Source of the DNA: Photobacterium aquimaris
Lineage (GTDB): Bacteria; Pseudomonadota; Gammaproteobacteria; Enterobacterales; Vibrionaceae
Length of the DNA: 64,000 nucleotides
Direction of reading: 5' to 3'
Assembly: GCF_002954455.1 (NCBI RefSeq)
Contig: NZ_MSCC01000001.1
Location: 1,905,128-1,969,127 of the forward strand
Shown: positions 18,720 through 26,883 of the stretch, one piece after another
Position numbering within the stretch: position 1 is the stretch's first letter
How the letters are laid out: every line of letters begins with the position of its first letter
Translations under genes and position numbers: made by a program
Notes under the pieces: model-generated
Seen by the model: only the letters and a program-made list of their open reading frames with translations
The model's database searches: none
What the model was told of the DNA's origin: nothing

Positions 18720-18817
18720 ATTTATCAGCTGTAATAGAAAACCAAGTAATTGCCCTATCATATCCATACACTTGGTATACTCAACCTATCAGTATTTCGC
18801 TATGAGGGAACACTCCC

Positions 18818-19402
18818 ATGGAAAAAAGCCATTTTTTTGCTCACCTAGCACGGATGCGGTTAATTCAGCGTTGGCCATTAATGCGCTGCGTTGAGACAGA
18901 AAACATCTCAGAGCACAGCTTGCAAGTTGCGTTTGTTGCCCATGCACTGGCATTAATCAAAAATCGCAAGTTTGACGGTAATGTTAATCCTGAACGGATC
19001 GCGTTATTAGGCATGTTTCATGATGTCAGTGAAGTGATCACAGGCGATATGCCAACCCCAATAAAATACTTCAACCCCACCATTGCTGAAGAATATAAAA
19101 AGATCGAACTTGCTGCCGAGCAAAAGTTACTGTCGATGCTACCTGAAGAATTTCATGATGATTATGCGCCGCTACTTGATAGCCACAAGCTTGATCCAGA
19201 GCATGCAGCGATCGTCAAACAGGCTGATACCTTATGCGCTTATCTAAAATGCCTAGAGGAATTAAGTGCAGGTAATCATGAATTTACTAAAGCCAAAAAA
19301 CGTCTAGAAGAAACCTTAGCAGCACGTAGAACACCAGAAATGGACTATTTTTTAGTCACTTTTGCTGATAGTTTTAATTTAACGTTAGATGAGATCAGCT
19401 AA
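18818..19402 (+). CDS. yfbR: 5'-Deoxynucleotidase YfbR
   Basis: 194 residues, HD-domain family. It hydrolyses deoxyribonucleoside 5'-monophosphates. The metal site shows as [12 protein letters not shown] (H), [21 protein letters not shown] (HD with the substrate-pocket loop) and [16 protein letters not shown] (distal Asp). The stop TAA shares its last base with the ATG of the dGTPase gene, so the two HD-family nucleotide phosphohydrolases form a coupled pair acting on dNMP and dNTP pools. Confidence 0.92.
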   Translation: MEKSHFFAHLARMRLIQRWPLMRCVETENISEHSLQVAFVAHALALIKNRKFDGNVNPERIALLGMFHDVSEVITGDMPTPIKYFNPTIAEEYKKIELAAEQKLLSMLPEEFHDDYAPLLDSHKLDPEHAAIVKQADTLCAYLKCLEELSAGNHEFTKAKKRLEETLAARRTPEMDYFLVTFADSFNLTLDEIS

Positions 19403-20769
19403 TGACTGCTTTTATTATTGACCCTTGTTGGCAACAGCGGCACAGCGATGAGCAGAAAATGCGCCGCAATGATCACCGTTCAGCTTATCAGCGTGATCGT
19501 GCCCGTATTCTACACTCAGCAGCCTTTCGACGCTTACAAGCAAAAACCCAAGTCCATGGCGCTGGTAACCATGATTTTTATCGTACTCGTTTAACTCACT
19601 CCCTTGAAGCCTCACAAATAGGCACTGGAATTGTGGCACAATTAAAATTAAAACAGCCTCAATTTCATTCGTTGCTATCCTCAACCAGCTTAATGGAAAG
19701 TATCTGCTTAGCGCACGATATTGGTCATCCTCCGTTTGGCCATGGTGGTGAAGTTGCATTAAATTACATGATGCGTAATCACGGTGGTTTTGAGGGTAAT
19801 GCGCAAACATTCCGTATAGTCACCCTGTTAGAACCTTACACAGAACATTACGGTATGAACCTTTCACGACGTACTTTGTTAGGACTGCTCAAATACCCCG
19901 CCTTACTGAGTCAAACGACGGCCTCAGAGCGGCCAGATGACGTGATCAACTTTCGTCATCTAAAAGCCAAGCTGTGGCATCCAGCGAAAGGCATTTACGA
20001 TGATGACCAAACTGTATTTGATTGGGTATTAGCGCCACTATCACACTATGATCGCCAGTTGTTTCAGCAAATGCGTAGCCATAGCCATCAACCGCAACAG
20101 CATCATAAAACCCGGTTTAAATCACTTGATTGTTCAATTATGGAACTGGCTGATGATATTGCTTACGGTGTCCATGATCTAGAAGATGCAATTGTGATGG
20201 GGATTGTTAACCGTGAACAATGGCAAGAAGCGGTGGCATCTAAAATCGCTGAGTGTGGTGATCCGTGGTTAGAACAACGTATTGGTGAGATCAGTGACCA
20301 TATGTTTGCCAGCCATCACCAACGTAAAGATGCTATTGGTGCGCTAGTTAATGCCTTACTGACCTCAATTGAAATTGCACCAACGCTACAAGATGGCATC
20401 AACAGTTTTGAAGAGCCACTATTAAAATGGAATGCTTATCTCTCACCAGCGATGGAAAATACCCTTAACATACTCAAACAATTTGTTAGTGATTATGTGG
20501 TTAAAAAGCCAGAGTTTCAGTTATTAGAATATAAAGGCCAACAATTAATCATGGAGTTATTTGATGCATTTGCATCGGATCCTGAGCGATTATTACCAGA
20601 ACCTACGCGTAAACATTGGCAACATGCAGTCGACAAAGGTGACAATGAAATGCGAATCATTGCTGATTATATTTCAAGTATGACCGATGGCTTTTCACAG
20701 CGGCTATACAACACCTTATTTCAACCATCGATTACGCTAGAAATAGGTAACGAAGGGCACGGGGTATAG
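19402..20769 (+). CDS. dGTP triphosphohydrolase family protein
   Basis: 455 residues, HD superfamily. Visible: [33 protein letters not shown] (first metal His), [16 protein letters not shown] (HD plus second His), and [18 protein letters not shown] (distal Asp with the Y-x-x-x-D substrate residues). Length and motifs fit the dGTPase-like (type 2) group of Vibrio rather than E. coli Dgt. Proteins of this family cleave dNTPs to deoxynucleoside and triphosphate; some restrict phages by draining dNTPs, but nothing here proves such a role. The heptanucleotide array starts at the last base of its stop codon. Confidence 0.9.
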   Translation: MTAFIIDPCWQQRHSDEQKMRRNDHRSAYQRDRARILHSAAFRRLQAKTQVHGAGNHDFYRTRLTHSLEASQIGTGIVAQLKLKQPQFHSLLSSTSLMESICLAHDIGHPPFGHGGEVALNYMMRNHGGFEGNAQTFRIVTLLEPYTEHYGMNLSRRTLLGLLKYPALLSQTTASERPDDVINFRHLKAKLWHPAKGIYDDDQTVFDWVLAPLSHYDRQLFQQMRSHSHQPQQHHKTRFKSLDCSIMELADDIAYGVHDLEDAIVMGIVNREQWQEAVASKIAECGDPWLEQRIGEISDHMFASHHQRKDAIGALVNALLTSIEIAPTLQDGINSFEEPLLKWNAYLSPAMENTLNILKQFVSDYVVKKPEFQLLEYKGQQLIMELFDAFASDPERLLPEPTRKHWQHAVDKGDNEMRIIADYISSMTDGFSQRLYNTLFQPSITLEIGNEGHGV

Positions 20770-20866
20770 AGGGTCGAGGGTCGAGGGTCGAGGGTCGAGG
20801 GTCGAGGGTCGAGGGTCGAGGGTCGAGGGTCGAGGGTCGAGGGTCGAGGGTCGAGGGTCGAGGGTC
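20769..20866. repeat. Tandem array, 14 perfect copies of GAGGGTC
   Basis: 98 bp of uninterrupted 7-bp units running from the G of the dGTPase stop codon (20767-20769) into the spacer. There are no spacers between units, so it is not a CRISPR array. All copies are identical, which suggests recent expansion by slippage and probably length variation between strains. Confidence 0.95.
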
Positions 20867-21093
20867 GGTATTCTCAATACCCTTAACTCATAGTCAAGTA
20901 CCAAAAAGAGAGTGTGTGTCCAAAATTCTCGTCACTAGCCCCTGCTCTTCCTCGTAACTCGAAACCTCGTCTTTTGTGGATGATGTCGGTGGGGTTTAAA
21001 ACTTGTCAGTTCAACGCTAGCTCTTATCGGTGCAACCAAATTACAACGGTTATCAGTCTAGATGCCAGCAAAACAAACCCACAATTAATATAT
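20867..21093. other. Spacer with a member of the TCGAG-rich intergenic repeat family
   Basis: 20927-20971 (CTGCTCTTCCTCG, then ACTCGAAACCTCGTC) belongs to the repeat family also seen at 22345, 46039, 51761, 52071, 55868, 59223 and 62367. No gene is recognised; the small plus-strand frame over it has no convincing start. Confidence 0.65.
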
Positions 21094-21624
21094 CTAAGTA
21101 AATAACTGACCAACTGTTTTCATCGGAATGAACATTCTTACACGTCCATTAATTTCACAAAGAACCTCGAACCCATATTTTACGTAGAATGACTCAGCTT
21201 GTTCAGTTAAACAATCAACAACTATGGCATAGGCTCTCATGTGAGAGTTAATTTCCCAAAGATATTCAAGAGCTTTGATTAAGCTAACTTTACCTAGCCC
21301 ACTTCCATGAAATTCTTTATGAACAGCAAGTTGAGCTAAAAGGAAAACAGGAACTGGATAACGCGGTAATTTTTTAGCCATCGCTTGTGGTAACGTATCA
21401 CGGTTAATTGAACTTGGCGCAATACTATAAAATGAACAAATTGGATATTTTTGATTTGGTAATGGCACTGAAGCAGGCAAAACCATTGTACGGCTAATAC
21501 CTGCTTGCATATGTTTAGCAGCTTGAGTTTGGATAAAATCATTTAACTCTTTTTCCCCACAGTCAAATGATGTTCTATCGTGCTGTGATTTATCCAATTC
21601 TTTGAAAGTTTTGGAATAACTCAC
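21094..21624 (-). CDS. GNAT-family acetyltransferase toxin of a type II toxin-antitoxin pair
   Basis: 176 residues. Known GNAT toxins of the TacT/AtaT class acetylate aminoacyl-tRNA and stop translation. The size and the opening FDCGEKELNDFIQTQAAKHMQAGISRTMV fit this class; the acetyl-CoA loop is QLAVHKEFHGSGLGKVSL (about 118-135) and the C-terminal AESFYVKYGFEVL holds the conserved Tyr. The start overlaps the antitoxin stop by 4 bp, the usual antitoxin-first order. Confidence 0.88.
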   Translation of the reverse strand: MSYSKTFKELDKSQHDRTSFDCGEKELNDFIQTQAAKHMQAGISRTMVLPASVPLPNQKYPICSFYSIAPSSINRDTLPQAMAKKLPRYPVPVFLLAQLAVHKEFHGSGLGKVSLIKALEYLWEINSHMRAYAIVVDCLTEQAESFYVKYGFEVLCEINGRVRMFIPMKTVGQLFT

Positions 21625-21890
21625 TTAAAATCACCACTTTTAGTAAATGCAGCAGCTTCAAGTAATGCTTGATTCGGAGCTTTAGCCTCTTCACAAGCTG
21701 CCATGAATTGATCAAATACATTTGCTTCGACAGTAATGCTTTCATGTTTAGAAATTACCTGAGTAGAATCTTCATCCATTAAACGAACAACATATTCAGT
21801 CAAGCTTTTTAAACCAAGTAAAGCTGATGCTTTCTCAGCCTTAGCTTTGATTTCTTCATCCAAACGAATATCAAGTCTTGCAGTAGCCAT
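21621..21890 (-). CDS. DUF1778 (RHH) antitoxin of the GNAT toxin pair
   Basis: 89 residues from ATG 21890, which has a strong GGAGG; the frame runs 42 codons further upstream through the promoter and operators, which rules that extension out. The N-terminal ribbon-helix-helix (MATARLDIRLDEEIKAKAEKASALLGLKSLTEYVV) binds DNA; the C-terminal tail (FMAACEEAKAPNQALLEAA) is typical of the part that wraps the toxin. It should autoregulate the operon through the paired TACGGA operators upstream. Confidence 0.88.
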   Translation of the reverse strand: MATARLDIRLDEEIKAKAEKASALLGLKSLTEYVVRLMDEDSTQVISKHESITVEANVFDQFMAACEEAKAPNQALLEAAAFTKSGDFK

Positions 21891-21904
21891 AAAACCTCCA
21901 ATTG

Positions 21905-21980
21905 TACGGAGTAATTCCGTAATTAATCTGAGTATAGGATTTAAACAACGAAAATGCAATTTGTACGGAGATAATACGGA
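21905..21980 (-). promoter_or_regulatory. Promoter and operators of the toxin-antitoxin operon
   Basis: On the minus strand a sigma-70 promoter TTGCAT-N17-TATACT is visible (21954-21959 and 21931-21936). It is bracketed by two TACGGA-based sites: TACGGAGTAATTCCGTA at 21905-21921, an inverted repeat over the start of transcription, and TACGGAGATAATACGGA at 21964-21980, upstream of -35. This spacing fits autorepression by the DUF1778 protein. Confidence 0.75.
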
Positions 21981-22397
21981 TTTGATTTTTAACTTTGTGA
22001 GTATAACGACTGCCATAAATGGCGAAAAACACGGCCCTGTTTACTAACGATAAAGTTTAATGAAACAGGCTTTTTGAAACACACGAAAACCTAACAGATT
22101 TTCACGTTTAACGCTGATTAAGTGCGCAGATCAAAATTTGTGTATATAGAGGCTAAGACAAAACTTAAAAGAGCAGAAATAAGCGGCTCAGTATTTTGCG
22201 TTCCCTTTAGAAAAGCCAACTAATTTCAATGTAGACTTATTATTAATAAGTTATCAGAGAAAATTTCCAGTTAACTTTTGCATAAGATTTTGAAATTATA
22301 GTCTTATTGTGGTTTTTGATAAGTGATCTTTATCCAGAGAAATAGCTTCTGCTCTTCCTCGCCACTCGAAACCTCGTCCCTGCTCTTGCCTATTTAC
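21981..22397. other. Gene-free spacer with a dispersed repeat
   Basis: AT-rich DNA with no supported gene. 22345-22390 is another copy of the TCGAG-rich repeat (CTGCTCTTCCTCG, then ACTCGAAACCTCGTC). Together with the copy at 20927 it places the toxin-antitoxin operon between two like-oriented repeats. Confidence 0.6.
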
Positions 22398-23006
22398 TCA
22401 CAAATAATTCTTCTCAAACACCCCTTGCGGCATTTGCTTTATCTGAAAATCTATCATGTGATTAAAGGTAGTTAGCAAAGGCGTAAATTTATCAGTATCA
22501 GCTTCAAATGCAGACAAGGCTAAATACCCCGCCTCTACAGTTGATACACCCTGATCTTTAGGCGATTTACGAATGCGATAATTACCATTGTCAGCATTAT
22601 CTAAATTCACTAACGGTAAATGGTGTAAGTTCGTGGCTAGCTGCCACATTTTATAGGCTTTTTTCCACGTACCATCTAATAAAATAACCGTTTGTATTCG
22701 TTGCTTATTTACTGTCGCTGCAACACTGGATATCGGCACAGAACCCTCACCAGGATAGACAACATACACATCTCGTTCAGGCTCTTCGAGTAAGCTGTTA
22801 AGCTCATCATGTTCAGAAAAATCTTCTCCCACCCAAAGTCGGCTATTTGGTAGAGAAAGTGATAAGATTCTTGCTGTACCTATTGCACGTTTAATTTCTG
22901 ATGGATGCTGTAAAATCCAAATTTCTGTTGTTGCTGTGATGTTTTCGATCCAGTGGCAAATACAGGCTTTTTTTGCCTTACCACAGTATTCACAATACCG
23001 ACTCAT
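22398..23006 (-). CDS. DTW-domain tRNA-uridine aminocarboxypropyltransferase
   Basis: 202 residues from ATG 23006 (MSRYCEYCGK); an upstream in-frame start at 23030 is possible. The Cys-rich N-terminus (CEYCGKAKKACICHW) probably binds zinc. The family motif appears as LLDGTWKKAYKM (around 140) with YRIRKSPKDQGVSTVEA after it. E. coli TapT, a family member, makes acp3U47 in tRNAs from SAM. Its start is only 10 bp from the TTG proposed for the divergent rhombosortase gene, so the two genes share regulatory DNA or overlap. Confidence 0.87.
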   Translation of the reverse strand: MSRYCEYCGKAKKACICHWIENITATTEIWILQHPSEIKRAIGTARILSLSLPNSRLWVGEDFSEHDELNSLLEEPERDVYVVYPGEGSVPISSVAATVNKQRIQTVILLDGTWKKAYKMWQLATNLHHLPLVNLDNADNGNYRIRKSPKDQGVSTVEAGYLALSAFEADTDKFTPLLTTFNHMIDFQIKQMPQGVFEKNYL

Positions 23007-23016
23007 TGAGGTTGCC

Positions 23017-23577
23017 TTGTCTATTCGCAATTACATTATTATCGCATTAATTATAGGAATTATTGCTCAAATCCCACTACTACAACCACTGTTAGTATGG
23101 GATCGCCAAGCTATACTTAATGGCGAGATATGGCGGATCCTAACAGGAAATATTACCCATACCAATTGGATTCACCTTGCTATGAATGCAAGTGCATTTG
23201 TTATTATTAGCTTTATTTTTCGAGCTCATTTTACAGCTCATCGTTATAATCTATTAATTCTCGCGCTGAGCTCTATTATCGGGCTAGGGCTATTTGCGAC
23301 TCAGATTAGCTGGTATGCCGGATTTTCAGGTGTATTACACGGATTATTTGCTTGGGGCGCAGTACGAGACATTCAAACCAAAACCAAAGGCGGATGGTTA
23401 TTACTGCTCGGTTTAATCATAAAAATAACCTCGGAGCAATGCTTTGGTGGCTCTGCCAGTTCAGCAGAATTGATTGGTGTACAAGTAGCAACACAAGCCC
23501 ACTTAATTGGTGCTATTTCAGGGGTTATTATGGCGTTTTTCATACCGAAAAATAGCCTCATACCGATACAAAAATAA
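23017..23577 (+). CDS. rrtA: Rhombosortase (intramembrane serine protease)
   Basis: About 186 residues if it starts at TTG 23017, which has GAGG five bases upstream; an ATG at 22936 in the same frame would add 27 residues lying inside the divergent DTW gene. Five to six membrane helices. Typical rhombosortase features: NITHTNWIHLAMNASAF, the catalytic Ser in GFSGVLHG (with His in the same loop) and a distal His in ATQAHLIGAISG. Rhombosortases cleave GlyGly-CTERM tails of secreted proteins in Vibrio and relatives; no substrate gene is seen in the window. Confidence 0.85.
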   Translation: MSIRNYIIIALIIGIIAQIPLLQPLLVWDRQAILNGEIWRILTGNITHTNWIHLAMNASAFVIISFIFRAHFTAHRYNLLILALSSIIGLGLFATQISWYAGFSGVLHGLFAWGAVRDIQTKTKGGWLLLLGLIIKITSEQCFGGSASSAELIGVQVATQAHLIGAISGVIMAFFIPKNSLIPIQK

Positions 23578-23583
23578 TAAAAG

Positions 23584-23609
23584 TGACGACAGTTTCACAT
23601 CTGTCGTCA
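23584..23609 (-). terminator. Terminator after the comEA-like gene
   Basis: TGACGACAG / CTGTCGTCA, a perfect 9-bp stem with an 8-nt loop. On the minus strand it is followed by CTTTTATTATTTTT; on the plus strand there is no U-run. It serves mainly the minus-strand gene and separates it from convergent rrtA. Confidence 0.7.
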
Positions 23610-23634
23610 TCGTTAACATCGCTTTACTGATAAC

Positions 23635-23931
23635 CTACAACTTAATTCGGTTACGGTTTTTATCAACCGTTGACATACCAATACCCTTCACTTTTGCAAG
23701 CTCATCAGCAGCAGCAAATTTTCCATACTTAATACGATATTGAATAATATTTTCGGCTTTATCTGGTCCTATCCCTACCAATAATTTATCAAGCTGTTCT
23801 GCATTTGCATCATTAATATTAACAATAATATCCAAGCCTTTATGTTGATCTGGATTAGCATAACTTAACGGTGCTAATACTAATGTGCCAGCAACAACCA
23901 TAGCTTTAAATAGCTGATATTTTATAGTCAT
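23635..23931 (-). CDS. ComEA-like helix-hairpin-helix protein
   Basis: 98 residues from ATG 23931, with AAGGA 6-7 nt upstream. A signal peptide (MTIKYQLFKAMVVAGTLVLAPLSYA) is followed by a ComEA-type double helix-hairpin-helix (VNINDANAEQLDKLLVGIGPDKAENIIQYRIKYGKFAAADELAKVKGIG). ComEA binds incoming DNA in the periplasm during natural transformation; E. coli YbaV is a homologue located after ppiD, as here. Competence in this organism is not shown by the window. Confidence 0.87.
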   Translation of the reverse strand: MTIKYQLFKAMVVAGTLVLAPLSYANPDQHKGLDIIVNINDANAEQLDKLLVGIGPDKAENIIQYRIKYGKFAAADELAKVKGIGMSTVDKNRNRIKL

Positions 23932-24018
23932 CTTCATTCCTTTGTATGTTGAAAGAGCAGAAATGATATGCAACAAAACACCAACATAGGTAGTGATCAA
24001 CAAGATTTAAAGGCAAAA

Positions 24019-24051
24019 AAAAGACGAGCTGCACAGACAGCTCGTCTTTTT
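24019..24051 (-). terminator. Terminator after ppiD
   Basis: AAAAGACGAGCTG / CAGCTCGTCTTTT, a 13-bp perfect stem with a 6-nt loop, flanked by A and T runs. It lies 16 bp after the ppiD stop. Confidence 0.88.
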
Positions 24052-24066
24052 ACATTACAGTTTCAA

Positions 24067-25959
24067 TTAATCTTTCGATGAGTCTTGCATTGGGTAGCTA
24101 ATCTTTGCTGAATCACGCAACGTTTTTAATGTTGCAGCAAGATCTTCTTGAGCAAACATCTGCTCAATTTGCTGTTCAAATTGACTATTTACTTTATCAC
24201 CAGCCAACTTCATATTGACAACTTTATCCAGCGCAATGATTTCAACATTACCGTTGTTATCACGTGCCATACCATAAGTCGCTTTACCAGCGGTTGGTTT
24301 AGGTAGACTAAATGCAACATTTGAAATGTTTGCATTTGGACCAGAACGATTAATCGTTTGTTCGCTAGAGAAGCTTAAGCCATCTTTAGCAACGATGTCA
24401 TTTTTGCCTTTTTGTAAATCAGCAATAATTTCATCTGCTTTAGCTTGTGCTTGTTGCTCACCTTTTTGACTTGCAACCATCGCATTCACTTTTGCTGCAA
24501 CATCTTTAAATGGCAACACAGCTTGAGCACGAGCATCATCAACACGTACCACAATCACATGCTCAGGACCTAACTCAATTACATCTGAGTTCATACCATC
24601 ATCATGTACTTCAGGGCTTTGTAGTGTCTCTTGAACTTGTTTATTAGCTAACACACCTTTTTCTGCAGCTGGTGTGATGTAATCTGTGTGAACAATTTTT
24701 GCCTTCACAGCTTCAGCAGCGGCATCTAATGAATCAGGTGATTCAAACGCAACTTCTGCAAGTTTACTTTTTAGCTTATAGAACTCGTCAGCTGATTGCT
24801 GTTGTTGTAATTCAGCAACAATTTGTGCTTTTACATCAGCAAATGGCTTCACTTTTCCAGGTTTAATACCATCAAGTAAAATAATGTGGTAACCAAATGA
24901 AGACTTCACAAGGCCAGACATATCACCCGGTTTAGCAAGAGCAAATGCTTCTTTTTCAAACGCAGGATCCATTGTACCTTTAGTGAACCATTCTAATTTA
25001 CCGCCATCTTTAGCACTGAATGTATCATCAGATGATTGCTTAGCAACTTCAGCAAAATTAGCACCATTTTGTAGCTTCGAAAGTAACGCTTCTGCTTTGG
25101 CTTTTGCTGCAGCTGTATCGCCAGTCACTAAAATATGGCTAACTTCACGCTCTTCTGCAGTACTGAACTTAGTTTGGTTATCTTTGTAGTACGTTTCAGC
25201 AGCTTGCTCAGAGATCTTGATATCTTTAGTTAAGCCTTTACCTGATAGTTCAATATAAGATACTTTGATTTGAGCAGGTCGAGTGAACAAGTTCGGATTT
25301 TGATCGTAAAAATCTTGCGCTTCTTGCTCTGTCACTTTTACTTTCTTAGTAAAGTCAGCAAGGTTTAGCGTTAATGTACGAACAACACGTTGTTGTGACT
25401 CGAGTTTACGCAACTCATCAGCTTCATCACTCAATACAAAATCACTGCCTTGTAATGCTGATAAGAACTGCTGACGTAACATATCTTTACGGATCGTTTC
25501 TGCAAATTGATCAGGTGTAAAGCCAGCACGACGTAATGCCATGTTGTATTGCTCGTTATTAAATACGCCATCAACAGCAAACGCAGGCATCGCTAGAATT
25601 TCTTGCTTAACTTGTGCATCACTGACACTAAGACCAAGTTTATCTGCACGCTGTTGAATAAGTTCATCATTGACCATACGATCTAATACACTTTGACGGA
25701 ATTGCTTCACATAAGCAGGATCGCTCATCAAAGTTGAAAAGTAATCGCCCATACGCTGTTGCATACGGTTACGTTCATTTTGGTAAACTTGCTCAAACTG
25801 ACGTTGGCTAATCTCTTTACCGTTAATCTTTGCTGCAACTTGCTCATTACCACTCGCCAGATAACTGCCGACACCAGCAAATACAAAAGATAAAATAATT
25901 AGGCTTAGAATAATCTTAACCCAGATGCTGTTAGCGCCTTCGCGCAATCGCTCCATCAT
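24067..25959 (-). CDS. ppiD: Periplasmic folding factor PpiD
   Basis: 630 residues. One N-terminal membrane anchor (IILSLIILSFVFAGVGSYLASG, about 15-36), a SurA-like chaperone region (MVNDELIQQRADKLGLSVSD), a parvulin domain around 265-355 (EVSHILVTGDT...SFGYHIILLDGI) and a C-terminal SurA-like region. PpiD sits at the SecYEG translocon and helps newly exported proteins fold. It follows hupB as in E. coli and has its own spacer of about 430 bp. Confidence 0.93.
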   Translation of the reverse strand: MMERLREGANSIWVKIILSLIILSFVFAGVGSYLASGNEQVAAKINGKEISQRQFEQVYQNERNRMQQRMGDYFSTLMSDPAYVKQFRQSVLDRMVNDELIQQRADKLGLSVSDAQVKQEILAMPAFAVDGVFNNEQYNMALRRAGFTPDQFAETIRKDMLRQQFLSALQGSDFVLSDEADELRKLESQQRVVRTLTLNLADFTKKVKVTEQEAQDFYDQNPNLFTRPAQIKVSYIELSGKGLTKDIKISEQAAETYYKDNQTKFSTAEEREVSHILVTGDTAAAKAKAEALLSKLQNGANFAEVAKQSSDDTFSAKDGGKLEWFTKGTMDPAFEKEAFALAKPGDMSGLVKSSFGYHIILLDGIKPGKVKPFADVKAQIVAELQQQQSADEFYKLKSKLAEVAFESPDSLDAAAEAVKAKIVHTDYITPAAEKGVLANKQVQETLQSPEVHDDGMNSDVIELGPEHVIVVRVDDARAQAVLPFKDVAAKVNAMVASQKGEQQAQAKADEIIADLQKGKNDIVAKDGLSFSSEQTINRSGPNANISNVAFSLPKPTAGKATYGMARDNNGNVEIIALDKVVNMKLAGDKVNSQFEQQIEQMFAQEDLAATLKTLRDSAKISYPMQDSSKD

Positions 25960-26274
25960 AATCTGCCGTCTCTCCTACTGTTCGATCTGGCTCGGTTTCG
26001 AACTACTATCAAATTTATGCACAATGCTAACGGCATCACCATGATGACCGCACCATACTATTTACTACATGTTATATAACAACAACTGAATAGCTACAGC
26101 TATATCTAAATAACCTAAATATTCATTAAGCTAGTCTTATAAATATAGATAACCTGTGACTGATAAGCCACACGCAGCACTGATAATTGTTACATAAACG
26201 CAATTAAACAACCCCAAATGATTATCTTGCTCTATATGCATCATTAGGGGCTATTGATTAGGCTTTTTATAAGT
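25960..26274. other. Spacer upstream of ppiD
   Basis: About 315 bp of AT-rich DNA with no gene. It should hold the ppiD promoter. No operator or riboswitch was recognised. Confidence 0.55.
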
Positions 26275-26300
26275 AAAAAAAGCGCATCAACCGATGCGCC
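26275..26300 (-). terminator. Terminator after hupB
   Basis: GCGCATC / GATGCGC stem (26282-26288 with 26293-26299) followed on the minus strand by seven T. It lies 88 bp after hupB; a weaker hairpin lies closer to the stop. Confidence 0.75.
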
Positions 26301-26387
26301 TTTATCGTACCGAATAAGTATACTCTTTCCGGTAGCAATTTTTAAGCCATGAAAACATGACAAAACACGGGCTTTCACCCATTGTTT

Positions 26388-26660
26388 TTAGTTTACAGAA
26401 TCTTTAAGCGCTTTACCTGGTTTGAAGCCAGGTACTTTTGCAGCTGCAATTTGAATTTCTGCACCTGTTTGTGGATTACGGCCAGTACGTGCTGCACGCT
26501 CACGCACAGAAAAAGTACCAAAACCAACTAATGCAACCGAATCGCCTTGTTTTAGAGTTTCTGTCACTGTTTCAATCAATGCATCAAGAGCACGGCCTGC
26601 AGATGCTTTAGAAATATCAGCACTTTCTGCGATTTTATCAACTAGTTGAGTTTTGTTCAC
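26388..26660 (-). CDS. hupB: DNA-binding protein HU-beta
   Basis: 90 residues, exactly HU size. [29 protein letters not shown] and [26 protein letters not shown], with the DNA-intercalating RNPQTG arm, identify HU. Its place between lon and ppiD matches E. coli hupB, hence HU-beta. A terminator after lon (26828) separates the two, so hupB has its own promoter. Confidence 0.95.
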   Translation of the reverse strand: MNKTQLVDKIAESADISKASAGRALDALIETVTETLKQGDSVALVGFGTFSVRERAARTGRNPQTGAEIQIAAAKVPGFKPGKALKDSVN

Positions 26661-26827
26661 AATTAGATCCTCTTAATGAACCTTGATCACTACGCACTGT
26701 TTATTAGATAGTCGCGTTATCGTAATCAAATAGAAAAATATTCGTAGTTTGAGAGCCTACTATAAATAGCCATCAAAACTTAAAATTAGTTCGCATAACG
26801 CGGATTAGATGTACCTTATAGCCACAC

Positions 26828-26868
26828 AAAAAACGCTGACAAGGTTTTTAACCCTGAAAGCGTTTTTT
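26828..26868 (-). terminator. Terminator after lon
   Basis: AAAAAACGCT / AGCGTTTTTT arms with a 21-nt loop, 16 bp past the lon stop. Confidence 0.75.
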
Positions 26869-26883
26869 CTTTAACTAATTTTG

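Noticed and set aside
20769..20866. Possible CRISPR array
   Set aside because: The 7-bp units are directly adjacent with no spacers, and no cas gene is present.
21621..22016. 131-residue reading of the DUF1778 antitoxin
   Set aside because: The added 42 residues would cover the promoter and operators, and the strong GGAGG site is at ATG 21890.
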